Shown: positions 34,491 through 43,820, counted from the stretch's first letter. The stretch is 64,000 bases of DNA from Roseibium sediminis (GCF_008711325.1 NZ_VXDB01000008.1:155428-219427), one strand, 5' to 3'. Program-made: numbers and translations. The notes: generated from the letters alone by a model not told the origin.

Positions 34491-36068
34491 ATGAAAAAAG
34501 CTCACAAAACGCTGCTTTCTTTCGTAATTTTCGTTACGCTGGTAGTTTCTGGTGGTTCTGCCATTGCAATTTTTCACCCTATCGAGTTCTTTCTGAATGA
34601 AAGAACGATAGGCCATTCGTCGGCTGAATTCACTTTCGGAATGGTTCTTTCCTCATTACTTGTCCTTACGGCATATGGATGCTGGTCCATTCCACGCCTG
34701 CATAACGAAGTTGACCAACGAAAAAAGGCGCAGTCGGCAGCGTTGGAGCTTGCCAAGCACGATCCGCTGACGGGCCTGCCGAACCGCCGCAAGTTTCACG
34801 ATAATTTCCAGTGCCTCAGTCGGTCCACTTCTCCGGGCAAGTTCAGGGCCGTGATGATGCTCGATATTGACGGTTTCAAGCCGATCAATGATGTCTACGG
34901 ACACGCGTTTGGCGATGCCCTACTGGTGGCTTTTGCCGAAAGACTGGATGCCCTGATTGACGGAGACGGCTTCGTTGCCCGACTTGGCGGCGACGAGTTC
35001 GCCATCGTCAGTGCAGAATTTTCCAGCAAGGCGGAAGTCGCCGGCCTTGCCAGACGATTGCTGTTGAAGGTTCAGCAAACATTTGAAATCGACGCAAAAA
35101 GCGTTTCCATAGGTACGGGGATCGGCATCGCCCTTTTTCCCGAAGACGGGTTTTCCACGGCCGAACTTTTGCGCCGTGCAGATATCGCGCTTTATCGGGC
35201 AAAGGTTTCCGGCCGTTCCTCCTTCCGGTTTTTCGAAGTGGCGATGGATGCCTCCATTCTGCACCGGACCCTGCTGGAACAACGCCTGAGAACGGCGATC
35301 GCCAAGAACGAGGTGGAGGTCCACTATCAGCCGATCCTCAACCTCAAGACGCGCGCGATAACGGGGTTTGAAGCTCTGGCACGCTGGAAAGACAAGGATT
35401 TCGGTCAGGTTCCGCCGGACGAGTTCATTCCCCTTGCCGAGGATTCCGGCCTCATCACCGATCTCACCTTTTCCCTGCTGGCCAAGGCTGCGTCTACCGC
35501 GGCCCGATGGCCAGACGAGATGACACTGTCATTCAATCTCTCCGCCATTTTGCTTGCCGACACCACCTTGCCTTTGAAGGTCCTCAGAACGCTGAACGAC
35601 GCCCGCTTTCCGCCAGACCGTCTGACCCTGGAAATCACGGAGACCGCCATCATCAAGAACCCGGCCCTCGCCCGCCACACGCTGGAACAGCTGTCCGGTG
35701 CGCGGATCAGGATTGCTCTGGACGATTTCGGAACGGGTCACTCCAGTCTCAACTATTTGAGGGATTTTCCGATCCACACGGTCAAGATCGACAAGTCCTT
35801 CACCATGCGAATGTCGGACAGCGCAGAATGCCGGGCTATCGTGGATGCCGTGCTGGTGCTTTCCAAAGGCATGGGCTTTGACACGATTGCCGAAGGGATT
35901 GAGCAAAAGGACATTCTGGATGATCTGAACGCCTCCGGCTGCCACCTCGGTCAGGGGTTCCTGTTCGGCGCGGCAACATCAGCGGAAGCCGTTGACCGTT
36001 TGATCGAGGAAAACAGGACACCCGGCGCAGTCGAATATGCAGGCGACATGGAAGTTGTCGCAAACTGA
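34491..36068 (+). CDS. membrane-bound GGDEF-EAL cyclic-di-GMP protein
   Basis: A 525-residue protein with two N-terminal transmembrane segments (about 8-30 and 48-66) flanking a short extracytoplasmic loop. The GGDEF domain follows (RLGGDEFAIV near residue 165, GFKPINDVYGH near 125), then an EAL domain (GFEALARW near 285, ITETAI, DDFGTGHSSLNYL near 417, AEGIE near 465). Catalytic motifs of both domains look intact, so it could make or degrade cyclic-di-GMP. No Shine-Dalgarno site is clear before ATG 34491. It lies on the strand opposite to glyS and glyQ and between them, so it probably inserted there. Confidence 0.9.
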   Translation: MKKAHKTLLSFVIFVTLVVSGGSAIAIFHPIEFFLNERTIGHSSAEFTFGMVLSSLLVLTAYGCWSIPRLHNEVDQRKKAQSAALELAKHDPLTGLPNRRKFHDNFQCLSRSTSPGKFRAVMMLDIDGFKPINDVYGHAFGDALLVAFAERLDALIDGDGFVARLGGDEFAIVSAEFSSKAEVAGLARRLLLKVQQTFEIDAKSVSIGTGIGIALFPEDGFSTAELLRRADIALYRAKVSGRSSFRFFEVAMDASILHRTLLEQRLRTAIAKNEVEVHYQPILNLKTRAITGFEALARWKDKDFGQVPPDEFIPLAEDSGLITDLTFSLLAKAASTAARWPDEMTLSFNLSAILLADTTLPLKVLRTLNDARFPPDRLTLEITETAIIKNPALARHTLEQLSGARIRIALDDFGTGHSSLNYLRDFPIHTVKIDKSFTMRMSDSAECRAIVDAVLVLSKGMGFDTIAEGIEQKDILDDLNASGCHLGQGFLFGAATSAEAVDRLIEENRTPGAVEYAGDMEVVAN

Positions 36069-36094
36069 AAAGCCGCTGGCGTAGACCAGCGGCT
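36069..36094 (-). terminator. terminator between GGDEF-EAL gene and glyQ
   Basis: AGCCGCTGG (36071-36079) pairs with CCAGCGGCT (36086-36094). On the minus strand the stem is followed by TTTT, 29 bases after the glyQ stop. On the plus strand it sits directly after the GGDEF-EAL stop. Confidence 0.75.
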
Positions 36095-36122
36095 CGTTGC
36101 TCGGTTCAATAGCCGGTGAAAC

Positions 36123-37088
36123 TCAGGCGTTTCGGTTTTCGTATCCGACGCCGCCAGCTTCCGTTTCCAGGAAGGCCGCTCCACAGGCCTTGGCAAGTTC
36201 ACGCACCCGCAAAATGTAGCTCTGGCGCTCCGTGACAGAGATCACGCCGCGCGCATCCAGCAGGTTGAACACGTGGCTGGCCTTAATGCACTGGTCATAG
36301 GCAGGCAGCACGACCTGATGAACGTTTGCGCCTTTTTCCTCACGCTGCCGCGCGCCTGCTTCCAGAAGGGACTTGCATTCGCCTTCCGCGTCCTTGAAGT
36401 GACGGAACAACATTTCAGTGTCGGCGTGTTCAAAATTGTGCCGGGAGTATTCCTGCTCGGCCTGAAGGAACACATCGCCATAGGTGACCTTCTGGTCGCC
36501 TTCCATGCCGTTGTAGTTCAGTTCGTATACGTCATCGACGCCCTGAATATACATGGCAAGGCGCTCAAGACCGTAGGTCAGCTCGCCGGAGACCGGAGAG
36601 CATTCAAACCCTGCAACCTGCTGGAAATAGGTGAACTGCGAGACTTCCATACCGTCGCACCAGCACTCCCAGCCAAGTCCCCATGCACCAAGGGTCGGGC
36701 TTTCCCAGTCATCTTCCACAAAACGCACATCATGAAGGGACGCATCAAGACCAATTGCCTTGAGGCTGTTGAGATACAGCTCCTGCAGATTGGGCGGCGA
36801 AGGCTTCAACAGGACCTGAAACTGATAATAATGCTGCAGACGGTTCGGGTTCTCGCCATAGCGGCCATCCGTCGGACGGCGCGAGGGCTGCACATAGGCT
36901 GCCTTCCAAGGGCGCGGGCCCAGCGAGCGCAGCGTCGTTGCCGGGTGGAACGTCCCTGCCCCGACTTCCATGTCGTAAGGCTGAAGAACCACACAGCCCT
37001 GATCCGCCCAATAGCGTTGCAAGGTCAGGATCAGGCCCTGAAAGGAGTTTTCCGGGCGCATGTGGGCGGGAAGCGCGTCACTCGACAT
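36123..37088 (-). CDS. glyQ: glycine--tRNA ligase alpha subunit
   Basis: GlyQ is the catalytic alpha subunit that adenylates glycine. The 321-residue protein contains [18 protein letters not shown] (about 15-32), [14 protein letters not shown] (about 38-51), [20 protein letters not shown] (66-85) and [20 protein letters not shown] (about 137-156), the class II core of this family. It follows sppA and the small membrane protein on the same strand, and is followed by its own terminator instead of continuing into glyS. Confidence 0.97.
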   Translation of the reverse strand: MSSDALPAHMRPENSFQGLILTLQRYWADQGCVVLQPYDMEVGAGTFHPATTLRSLGPRPWKAAYVQPSRRPTDGRYGENPNRLQHYYQFQVLLKPSPPNLQELYLNSLKAIGLDASLHDVRFVEDDWESPTLGAWGLGWECWCDGMEVSQFTYFQQVAGFECSPVSGELTYGLERLAMYIQGVDDVYELNYNGMEGDQKVTYGDVFLQAEQEYSRHNFEHADTEMLFRHFKDAEGECKSLLEAGARQREEKGANVHQVVLPAYDQCIKASHVFNLLDARGVISVTERQSYILRVRELAKACGAAFLETEAGGVGYENRNA

Positions 37089-37216
37089 GGATCAATGTTC
37101 CGTCAGTATCTATGCGTTGGCACGAAGGCAACTTGTGTGCGGACTGGTGCCATGGAGGCGCAGCAAGGTCAAGGCGGTCATGGCCGCCTTGAGGAAATTC
37201 GGCATGCGAAAGCAGC

Positions 37217-37405
37217 CTATTCCGGTTTCGGGCGATACTTGCCGGTTGTCGGGTCAAGCACGAGTTTCTCACCACGACCAGCAGGGTCCGCTTCGGCGGC
37301 GGCGCGCGAAAGGCGCGCTTCCACCTCGGCCATCTTGCGCTTGAGCCGACGGACGATCCAGTAGCCACCAACGGCCAGCGCTGCAACTCCGAACAATTCC
37401 GTCAT
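37217..37405 (-). CDS. small single-span membrane protein
   Basis: A 62-residue protein, MTELFGVAALAVGGYWIVRR, with one hydrophobic segment (about 3-19) followed by a basic stop-transfer cluster (RRLKRK) and a charged helix. GGAGG lies about six bases before ATG 37405; the frame could start five codons earlier. I recall similar small proteins between sppA and glyQ in rhizobia. Its function is unknown. Confidence 0.7.
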   Translation of the reverse strand: MTELFGVAALAVGGYWIVRRLKRKMAEVEARLSRAAAEADPAGRGEKLVLDPTTGKYRPKPE

Positions 37406-37429
37406 CCTGCCCTCCCGCAATCTCCCGGT

Positions 37430-38287
37430 TTAAAGACCGTAGCGCATCCACAAAGCGCGCTCTTCGACGCTCGACACAAGGTCATCGGCCATCGACTTGT
37501 CCATGCCGAACAGTGAGGATATGCCGTTGCCGCCGCTCCTGCGGCCAAACAGCCCCTTGGGAGCCGAGATCAGCTTCATCTCTGTCTTTTCGCCGTATCT
37601 GGCCTTCAAGGTTCCGCGCAGATCGCCAATTGCATCGACCAGCCCGAGATCGCGAGCCGTCTTGCCTGCCCAGAACTTGCCGGTGAAAAGATCCGGATTG
37701 TCGGACAGAACATCGGCACGGCGGGATTTCACCAGATCGATGAATGTCTCGTGGATTTCGAGCTGCAGCGACTTCAGATGTTCAATATCCGCAGGCTTTT
37801 CATCCTGAAACGGGTCAAGCGTGACCTTGTTTTCGCCAGCGGTATAGACCCGGCGTTCAACGCCGATTTTCTCGATCAAACCTTTCAGGCCGAATCCGGC
37901 AGAAACAACGCCGATGGATCCGAGGATCGAGGACGGGTCGGCGATGATCTCGTCTCCGGCAACCGCGATCATGTAACCGCCACTTGCTGCCACGTCCTCG
38001 ACAAAGACGAGCACTTCCTTCTCGTGTTCTTCTGCCAGATCGCGAATGCGCTGGAAGATGAGCCTCGACTGGACCGGCGATCCGCCCGGCGAGTTGACAA
38101 CCAGTGCCACCGCCGGGGCCTTCTTCATGGAAAAGGCCTTTTCCAGTTGTTGGGCAACACCGGCGAGCGAGAGGCCCGGACGAAGCGGTGTGGCCATGCC
38201 GATCGCCCCTTGCAGGCGTACGACGGGAACAATCTGGCCCTCTTTTCGGAACTTGGCGGGGAGAAACTTGCGAAGCTTGTCTAACAC
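37430..38287 (-). CDS. sppA: S49 family signal peptide peptidase (SppA-like)
   Basis: SppA-type serine-lysine proteases degrade cleaved signal peptides at the inner membrane. LVVNSPGGSPVQS, then VEDVAASGGYMIAVAGDEII contains the nucleophile Ser, and YTAGENKVTLDPF the catalytic Lys pattern. SILGSIGVVSAGFG lies between. No N-terminal membrane helix is evident, as in short SppA36 forms. The start is uncertain: the open frame reaches 38437, overlapping the uracil-DNA glycosylase gene by 59 bases. I chose GTG 38287 (VLDKLRKFLPAKFRKEG) because homologues start near there, though no strong ribosome-binding site precedes it. The product would have 285 residues. Confidence 0.85.
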   Translation of the reverse strand: MLDKLRKFLPAKFRKEGQIVPVVRLQGAIGMATPLRPGLSLAGVAQQLEKAFSMKKAPAVALVVNSPGGSPVQSRLIFQRIRDLAEEHEKEVLVFVEDVAASGGYMIAVAGDEIIADPSSILGSIGVVSAGFGLKGLIEKIGVERRVYTAGENKVTLDPFQDEKPADIEHLKSLQLEIHETFIDLVKSRRADVLSDNPDLFTGKFWAGKTARDLGLVDAIGDLRGTLKARYGEKTEMKLISAPKGLFGRRSGGNGISSLFGMDKSMADDLVSSVEERALWMRYGL

Positions 38288-38378
38288 GTCAGGATCATTT
38301 CTTTGTTGGTCAATTCTGGGAACATATAAGTGCCCGCGGCGTGAATAAAAGCCGCAGACAGCCCGACACGCCGAGAAA

Positions 38379-39296
38379 TCAGCTGGACTTGCCCGGAGAC
38401 AGTTCGGCCATTCGTGCCTTGATCGAGAGGAAGTCACGCCAGGACAGGCGCTTTTCCAGCGGGCTTCTCAAAAGATAGGCCGGGTGATAGGTCGCCATGC
38501 AGGCAATTTTCCGCCCGCCCGTATCATACTCCATCCAGCGACCGCGCAGGCGCCGAATGCCATCCTGCACTCCCAGAAGCGATTTTGCGGAAGCTGCGCC
38601 AAGGAAAACGAGGATATCCGGATTTGCCAGCGCAATCTGGCGCTGGATAAACGGCTTGCAGAGTTCGGTTTCCTGAGGCGTCGGTGTGCGATTTCCGGGT
38701 GGGCGCCAGGGGACGACATTTGCGATATAGGCATTTGTCCGATCGAGGCCGATGGCCATCAACATGCGATCGAGAAGTTGCCCGGACCGCCCGACAAAGG
38801 GTTTGCCATGAATATCCTCGTCACGGCCGGGAGCTTCTCCGACGAACATGAGTGAGGCTGTCGGGTTTCCGTCAGCAAAAACGAGGTTCTTTGCTGTCAG
38901 CCGCAGATTGCAGCCGTCAAAGGTTCCAAGGATCTGCTGCAGCTCTTCCAGCGAGGCGGCAGTCAGCGCTCTTTCGCGGGCCGAACTGATTGCGGCCTGA
39001 TCGGGAATGACCGCATTCCCCTGCGCACCGGCTGCAGGCATTACCAAAGCGGGGCTTGGCGGCTGGCGTCTTTCGGCAGGCTGGGCAGGACGGGTTTGCG
39101 GGTGCGGCGCACCGGTGGGCGCGGCTGGAGGGGCTCCTCCTCCGGACAGAAAGGCCAGAGAGCTGGAGGCGGACGGAGCCGCAGGCATGACAAAGCGGTC
39201 AACGGCCTCTTCTTCCAGAAACCCGTCGACACCCGACGCCATGTAGAAATCCAGCAGCGCTTCAACTTCGCGCCGGGACAATGCCTGTTGATCCAA
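38379..39296 (-). CDS. uracil-DNA glycosylase, family 4-like
   Basis: The enzyme removes uracil from DNA. A TTG start at 39296 lies seven bases after GGAGG. Residues 30-105 are a Pro/Ala-rich linker. The catalytic domain (about 115-300) has motif A FVGEAPGRDED (151-161), KPFVGRSGQLLDRML, and motif B HPAYLLR (271-277). Family 4 enzymes normally hold a [4Fe-4S] cluster on four Cys. Here only Cys129 and Cys213 match, the first position being Phe126, so the cluster may be absent. It has 305 residues and lies upstream of sppA on the same strand. Confidence 0.88.
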   Translation of the reverse strand: MDQQALSRREVEALLDFYMASGVDGFLEEEAVDRFVMPAAPSASSSLAFLSGGGAPPAAPTGAPHPQTRPAQPAERRQPPSPALVMPAAGAQGNAVIPDQAAISSARERALTAASLEELQQILGTFDGCNLRLTAKNLVFADGNPTASLMFVGEAPGRDEDIHGKPFVGRSGQLLDRMLMAIGLDRTNAYIANVVPWRPPGNRTPTPQETELCKPFIQRQIALANPDILVFLGAASAKSLLGVQDGIRRLRGRWMEYDTGGRKIACMATYHPAYLLRSPLEKRLSWRDFLSIKARMAELSPGKSS

Positions 39297-39591
39297 AGTG
39301 TTGCCTCCGTGGGCACTTTAACGCGGCCAATCTGCGAAACAAGCCTGACGAAGACCATCCGGCCGTTTTACCCGCTTTCCCCCACGGATCGGCATGACAT
39401 TGCGACAAATTATATCTTACGCTTACGTAAACGTAATTCTTGCGTGTGCGGCACGGGCGGTTTATCACGGATAACAAGTCAACTTGGCCAAAGGTTCGCG
39501 TCATTCAGACACAAAATGTCGTATTTCTGCGGATCAAATTGTGGCAATAGGGGTTACCTGCCAAGGCAGCTGAAGAATGAGGGAGAACTTG

Positions 39592-41271
39592 ATGGCGGAC
39601 GAGGACGCTTTGGGCGAACGCGAGAGCATGGACGTCGACGTTGTAATCGTTGGCGCAGGCCCTGCCGGTCTGGCGGCAGCCATTCGGCTGAAACAACTGG
39701 CGGACGCGCAGGATCAGGAAATCAGCATCGTCGTTCTGGAAAAGGGCTCGGAAGTGGGGGCGCACATCCTGTCCGGCGCCGTTATCGATCCGGTCGGCCT
39801 CGACAAGCTCCTGCCCGAGTGGCGCGAGGAAAGCGACACGCCTCTGAAGACGCCGGTCACAGCTGACCACTTCCTGCTGCTTGGCCCTGCGGGCTCCATG
39901 CGTCTGCCGAACCTGTTCATGCCCAAGCTCATGAACAACCATGGCAACTACATCGTTTCGCTCGGAAATGTCTGCCGCTGGCTGGCTGAAAAGGCCGAGG
40001 CGATGGGCATCGAGATTTTCCCGGGCTTTGCTGCTGCCGAACTGCTCTATGATGATGAAGGCAAGGTCGTGGGTGTGGCCACCGGCGACATGGGGATTGG
40101 CCGTGACGGCCAGCCGAACGCCATGTTCACCCGGGGCATGGAACTTCGCGCCAAATACACCCTTATCGGTGAAGGGGCGCGCGGCTCGCTCGCCAAGCAG
40201 CTGATCGAAAAATATGATCTGGACCGCGACAGCGACGTCCCGAAATTCGGGATCGGCATCAAGGAGCTCTGGCAGGTTGATCCGTCCAAGCACCGTCCGG
40301 GTCTTGTGCAGCACTCCTTCGGCTGGCCGCTTGACGGCAAGACCGGGGGCGGCTCGTTCCTTTATCACCTGGAAGACAATCAGGTTGCCGTCGGCTTCGT
40401 GGTTCACCTGAACTACGAGAACCCGTGGCTGTCCCCGTTCGACGAGTTCCAGCGGTTCAAGACACATCCGACCATTCGTGAAACGTTCGAAGGCGGCAAG
40501 CGCATTTCCTACGGCGCGCGCGCGATCACGGAAGGCGGCTATCAATCCGTTCCCAAGCTCTCGTTCCCCGGCGGCCTGATCATGGGTTGCTCCGCAGGCT
40601 TTGTGAACGTGCCCCGCATCAAGGGCTCTCACAACGCCATGCTGTCCGGCATGCTGGCTGCGGAAGAAGTCATGGCTGCGCTTGGCCGCGGCGAAGAACA
40701 TACCGAGCTTGCGAATTACAATACCGCGTGGCGGGAAAGCGAGATCGGCAAGGACCTGAAAACGGTTCGCAACGTCAAACCGCTGTGGTCGAAGCTCGGC
40801 ACCGTCGCCGGGGTCATGCTGGGCGGTCTGGACATGTGGACCAACGAGCTGTTCGGCTTCTCGTTCTTCGGCACGATGAAGCATGGCAAGAGCGACGCCA
40901 AATCGCTGAAGCCTGCCAAGGACTGCAACAAGATCGACTATCCGAAGCCGGATGGCGTGATCTCCTTCGACAAGCTGTCCTCCGTGTTCCTGTCCAACAC
41001 GAACCACGAGGAAGATCAGCCGATCCACCTCAAGGTCACAGACGAGGCCTTGCAGAAATCATCCGAGCATGACGTCTTCGCCGGACCGTCCAACCGCTAT
41101 TGCCCGGCGGGTGTCTATGAGTGGGTCGAGGAAGGTGAAGGGGCTCCCCGCTTCCAGATCAACTCGCAGAATTGCGTTCACTGCAAGACCTGCGACATCA
41201 AGGATCCGAACGGCAATATCACCTGGACGGTGCCGGAAGGCGCTGGTGGACCCAACTACCCGAACATGTAG
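39592..41271 (+). CDS. electron transfer flavoprotein-ubiquinone oxidoreductase
   Basis: ETF-QO passes electrons from reduced ETF (fatty-acid and amino-acid oxidation, sarcosine) to ubiquinone at the inner membrane. ATG 39592 follows GGGAG by seven bases and gives 559 residues. VDVVIVGAGPAGLAAAIRLK (about 15-34) is the FAD motif, and GAHILSGAVIDP (about 57) the family signature. The C-terminal ferredoxin-like [4Fe-4S] cysteines are in RYCPAGVYEW and NCVHCKTCDIKDP. It is monocistronic with a downstream hairpin. Confidence 0.96.
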   Translation: MADEDALGERESMDVDVVIVGAGPAGLAAAIRLKQLADAQDQEISIVVLEKGSEVGAHILSGAVIDPVGLDKLLPEWREESDTPLKTPVTADHFLLLGPAGSMRLPNLFMPKLMNNHGNYIVSLGNVCRWLAEKAEAMGIEIFPGFAAAELLYDDEGKVVGVATGDMGIGRDGQPNAMFTRGMELRAKYTLIGEGARGSLAKQLIEKYDLDRDSDVPKFGIGIKELWQVDPSKHRPGLVQHSFGWPLDGKTGGGSFLYHLEDNQVAVGFVVHLNYENPWLSPFDEFQRFKTHPTIRETFEGGKRISYGARAITEGGYQSVPKLSFPGGLIMGCSAGFVNVPRIKGSHNAMLSGMLAAEEVMAALGRGEEHTELANYNTAWRESEIGKDLKTVRNVKPLWSKLGTVAGVMLGGLDMWTNELFGFSFFGTMKHGKSDAKSLKPAKDCNKIDYPKPDGVISFDKLSSVFLSNTNHEEDQPIHLKVTDEALQKSSEHDVFAGPSNRYCPAGVYEWVEEGEGAPRFQINSQNCVHCKTCDIKDPNGNITWTVPEGAGGPNYPNM

Positions 41272-41302
41272 TCTCGCGAAATCAAGCCTCCCCCCTGACA
41301 AG

Positions 41303-41335
41303 CGCCGCCAAAGCATTAAGATCTTTGGCGGCGTT
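41303..41335 (+). terminator. hairpin after ETF-QO gene
   Basis: CGCCGCCAAAG (41303-41313) pairs perfectly with CTTTGGCGGCG (41323-41333), followed only by TTGT. The stem is strong but the T-run is weak. Confidence 0.65.
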
Positions 41336-41446
41336 GTACATTGAATTGCCACTTATCAGCACACTTTCTCCGCATTATTCCCTAGGTTGTATCAGAAGAC
41401 ATCACGCCATACGTATGGGCTGCCCATATGTACTCGTGAAAAAGTG

Positions 41447-41770
41447 ATGACAATGATACGAAATTTAGCTCTTACCGCAGGCCTTGCCGCCGCAGTTTCA
41501 GTAACCGGATTACCTTTGCCGCAAGGCTTTTCCTATTCATCTTTGCAGTTTTCTTCTGCGCAAGCCCAGACCGATAACGGGTCTGCCAGGCGGACGGCCC
41601 GACGAACCGCTCGCAGAGTCGAGCATCGGCATCACCGCTATTACAACACCCTGCCCGCAGGATGCGTAAAACTCGTGATCAACGGCGTCAGATACTATCG
41701 ATGCGGAACCATCTACTACGAGCCGGTCATACACAATGGCGCTAATGTATACATCATTGTTACTCCATGA
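41447..41770 (+). CDS. small exported Arg/His/Tyr-rich protein
   Basis: A 107-residue protein starting MTMIRNLALTAGLAAAV, a signal peptide likely cleaved after AQA (about 39). An Arg-Thr repeat (ARRTARRTARRVEHRHHRYY) is followed by a compact C-terminus, GVRYYRCGTIYYEPVIHNGA, with tyrosine-rich strands. This ending resembles DUF6515-type proteins. Two Cys flank it and may form a disulfide. Its TGA overlaps the next gene's ATG (ATGA), implying translational coupling. The function is unknown. Confidence 0.68.
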   Translation: MTMIRNLALTAGLAAAVSVTGLPLPQGFSYSSLQFSSAQAQTDNGSARRTARRTARRVEHRHHRYYNTLPAGCVKLVINGVRYYRCGTIYYEPVIHNGANVYIIVTP

Positions 41771-42195
41771 ATTCGACTTATAAGGCTCCAAAGATGCGAA
41801 ATGCGATTTACACGACAACCCTGATTTCTTGCCTGCTGTTTGCGCCTGCCGCTTTTGCTGAGGGAATGGTTGAGGCTTGCGAAATGGACGTCGAAACTTA
41901 CTGCAGCGACGTTACGCCGGGAAACGGGCGACTTGCCGCGTGCCTCTATGCCCATGAAGATAAGGTCAGTGATAGGTGTGTAAGCTCAATCGAGGACTTC
42001 GCCCTTCAGATGAGTTGGCTTAGTGGCCAAATTGATCAAGCGATCGACACCTGCATCGAAGATATCAATGCCCATTGTGACGAAGTCCAGCCAGGTGAAG
42101 GCCGTCTCTTCATGTGCCTGAAAGAAAAACAGCCTCTCTTGACAAAGGCATGTCAGAAAGTTGTGACGGAGTTCGAGACACGCCTGACGAATTAA
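41767..42195 (+). CDS. exported cysteine-rich repeat protein
   Basis: A protein of up to 142 residues with a signal peptide (MRNAIYTTTLISCLLFAPAAFAEG). It carries two imperfect repeats of about 60 residues: CEMDVETYCSDVTPGNGRL...ACL and CIEDINAHCDEVQPGEGRL...MCL. This pattern (C-x7-C-x2-V-x-PG-x-GRL-x3-CL) is the Cys-rich GLG1-type repeat found in small secreted bacterial proteins. ATG 41767 overlaps the upstream stop; ATG 41794, directly at the signal peptide and nine bases after AAGG, is an alternative. The function is unknown. Confidence 0.78.
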   Translation: MNSTYKAPKMRNAIYTTTLISCLLFAPAAFAEGMVEACEMDVETYCSDVTPGNGRLAACLYAHEDKVSDRCVSSIEDFALQMSWLSGQIDQAIDTCIEDINAHCDEVQPGEGRLFMCLKEKQPLLTKACQKVVTEFETRLTN

Positions 42196-42533
42196 GCCAT
42201 CGTAACACGAAAAAAACGGCGCCGAAGATTACTCTTTGGCGCCGCTATCTTGTCTTCAGGCAAGATTGTGATCCGATCCATGTGGGTGGATACAGACCAC
42301 CGAAAACGAACGGTTTCAGAACCGCCATTCCAGTGCAAAATCGATCAAACCCGTTTCAGGTCCTGCGTCCTGCCCAGACGCTGAACCCTGTTCCGGGTGC
42401 CCTTTGACCCCTTTTGCATCCTCAGCCTCTATGGCAGAGAAAGCGCTTGCACAAGCCTTAAAACGCTAAAATTTCAGGGACTTTTGGCCCAAATTTATTG
42501 CCCTAGCGGCATAAAATTGACCTTACCCCTTAA
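42196..42533. other. gene-free stretch between the Cys-rich protein and DEAD-box helicase genes
   Basis: This 338-base stretch holds the 3' ends of two convergent transcripts and the terminator at 42217-42244. I see no further ORF or RNA structure that I can support. Confidence 0.6.
42211..42244 (-). terminator. terminator hairpin between convergent genes
   Basis: CGGCGCCGAAGA (42217-42228) pairs with TCTTTGGCGCCG (42233-42244). On the minus strand the stem is followed by TTTTTT, so it can end helicase transcripts; on the plus strand it lies 22 bases after the Cys-rich gene. Confidence 0.75.
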
Positions 42534-43820
42534 TCACGCGGCGTGAGCCGCCCGAGATTGACGACGCGGGCGACGTTTGAATTTGGCCTGACGATTTTGG
42601 TTGTCATTGTCGCCGCCAGCAGCCTTGGCTTTCTCCGGCTGACGCTTGCGGCTTCTTTGCGTGCGCATCTTCCCGACCGGAAGCGCCTTTGCCGGAACAT
42701 CGCCGCTTTCCACCTTCACCGACACACCCGTCAGTTTTTCGATCTGACGCAGCAGGCCGTATTCTTCCGGGCTGCAGAGGGAGACCGCATCTCCATCAGC
42801 GCCCGCACGGGCCGTCCGGCCAATACGGTGGACGTAAGCTTCCGCAACTTCCGGCAGCTCGAAATTATAGACATGGCTGACGCCGGGAATATCGATCCCG
42901 CGCGCGGCAACATCTGTTGCCACGAGAACCTTGATGGAGCCGTCACGAAGGCCCTTGATCGCACGGTCGCGCTGGCTCTGGCTCTTGTTGCCATGGATCG
43001 AGCCAGCAGATACGCCAGAGGCGACCATCTTTTTCATCAACCGCTCGGCACCATGCTTTGTCCGGCAGAAGACAAGGCATGTATCATCCGGTCGTCCGAT
43101 GATCATATCGACGAGGAACTGTGTCTTTTCCTTCTGGCCGACGAAATGCACCGACTGGGCGACCTTGTCCGCGGTGCGACCGGCCGGAGCCACTTCGACA
43201 CGCTGAGGATTGTTCAGGTACGTCCCGGCCAGATCTTCAATCTGCCTCGGCATGGTCGCAGAAAACAGAAGGGTCTGGCGCTTCTTGGAGACCAGTCCGG
43301 CGATCCGGCGCAGCGCGTGAATAAAGCCGAGATCAAGCATCTGATCTGCTTCGTCCAGCACGAGATAGGATGCCTTGTCGAGGTGCACTGCCTTGCGGTC
43401 GACCAGGTCCAGCAGGCGCCCGGGCGTTGCAACCAGAATGTCCGTTCCGCGACCAAGGCGCTTGATCTGCGGATTGATCGACACTCCACCAACGACGGAG
43501 GTGACGCGCAGAGGCGTCTCGCGGATGAACGATACCAGATTGGCGGCAATCTGGTTCACCAGCTCTCGGGTCGGCGCGAGAATGAGCGCGCGAGCCGCCT
43601 TGGGCTCAGGGCGCTTGTCTTCCTCAAGCAGGCGGTGGGCAAGCGGCAGGCCGAATGCCGCCGTCTTCCCGGTCCCGGTCTGGGCGAGACCAAGGAGGTC
43701 CTTGCGTTCAAGAATGTGCGGTATGGCCTGTGTCTGGATCGGAGTCGGGGTCGTATACCCCATTTCCTCGATAGCTTTGATCAGCGTGTCGGAAAGGCCC
43801 AGAGATTGAAACTCAGTCAA
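42534..43820 (-). CDS. DEAD-box RNA helicase
   Basis: A 428-residue ATP-dependent RNA helicase, likely acting in ribosome assembly or RNA decay. A TTG start at 43820 is chosen because AAAGGA lies six bases upstream and the protein then begins TEFQSLGLSDTLIKA, the usual start. Motifs appear in order: PTPIQTQAIP (Q), AQTGTGKT (I), PTRELVNQI (Ia), VLDEADQMLD (II), FSATM (III), VATDVAARGIDI (V) and HRIGRTARAG (VI). The C-terminus is basic (KRRPRRQSRAAHAA), typical of RNA-binding tails. The upstream 343 bases contain no gene and may include a long leader. Confidence 0.93.
   Translation of the reverse strand: MTEFQSLGLSDTLIKAIEEMGYTTPTPIQTQAIPHILERKDLLGLAQTGTGKTAAFGLPLAHRLLEEDKRPEPKAARALILAPTRELVNQIAANLVSFIRETPLRVTSVVGGVSINPQIKRLGRGTDILVATPGRLLDLVDRKAVHLDKASYLVLDEADQMLDLGFIHALRRIAGLVSKKRQTLLFSATMPRQIEDLAGTYLNNPQRVEVAPAGRTADKVAQSVHFVGQKEKTQFLVDMIIGRPDDTCLVFCRTKHGAERLMKKMVASGVSAGSIHGNKSQSQRDRAIKGLRDGSIKVLVATDVAARGIDIPGVSHVYNFELPEVAEAYVHRIGRTARAGADGDAVSLCSPEEYGLLRQIEKLTGVSVKVESGDVPAKALPVGKMRTQRSRKRQPEKAKAAGGDNDNQNRQAKFKRRPRRQSRAAHAA

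Noticed and set aside
39505..41028. A 507-codon open frame opposite the ETF-QO gene
   Set aside because: The plus-strand ETF-QO has complete family motifs and a ribosome-binding site. The opposite frame is a composition artefact.
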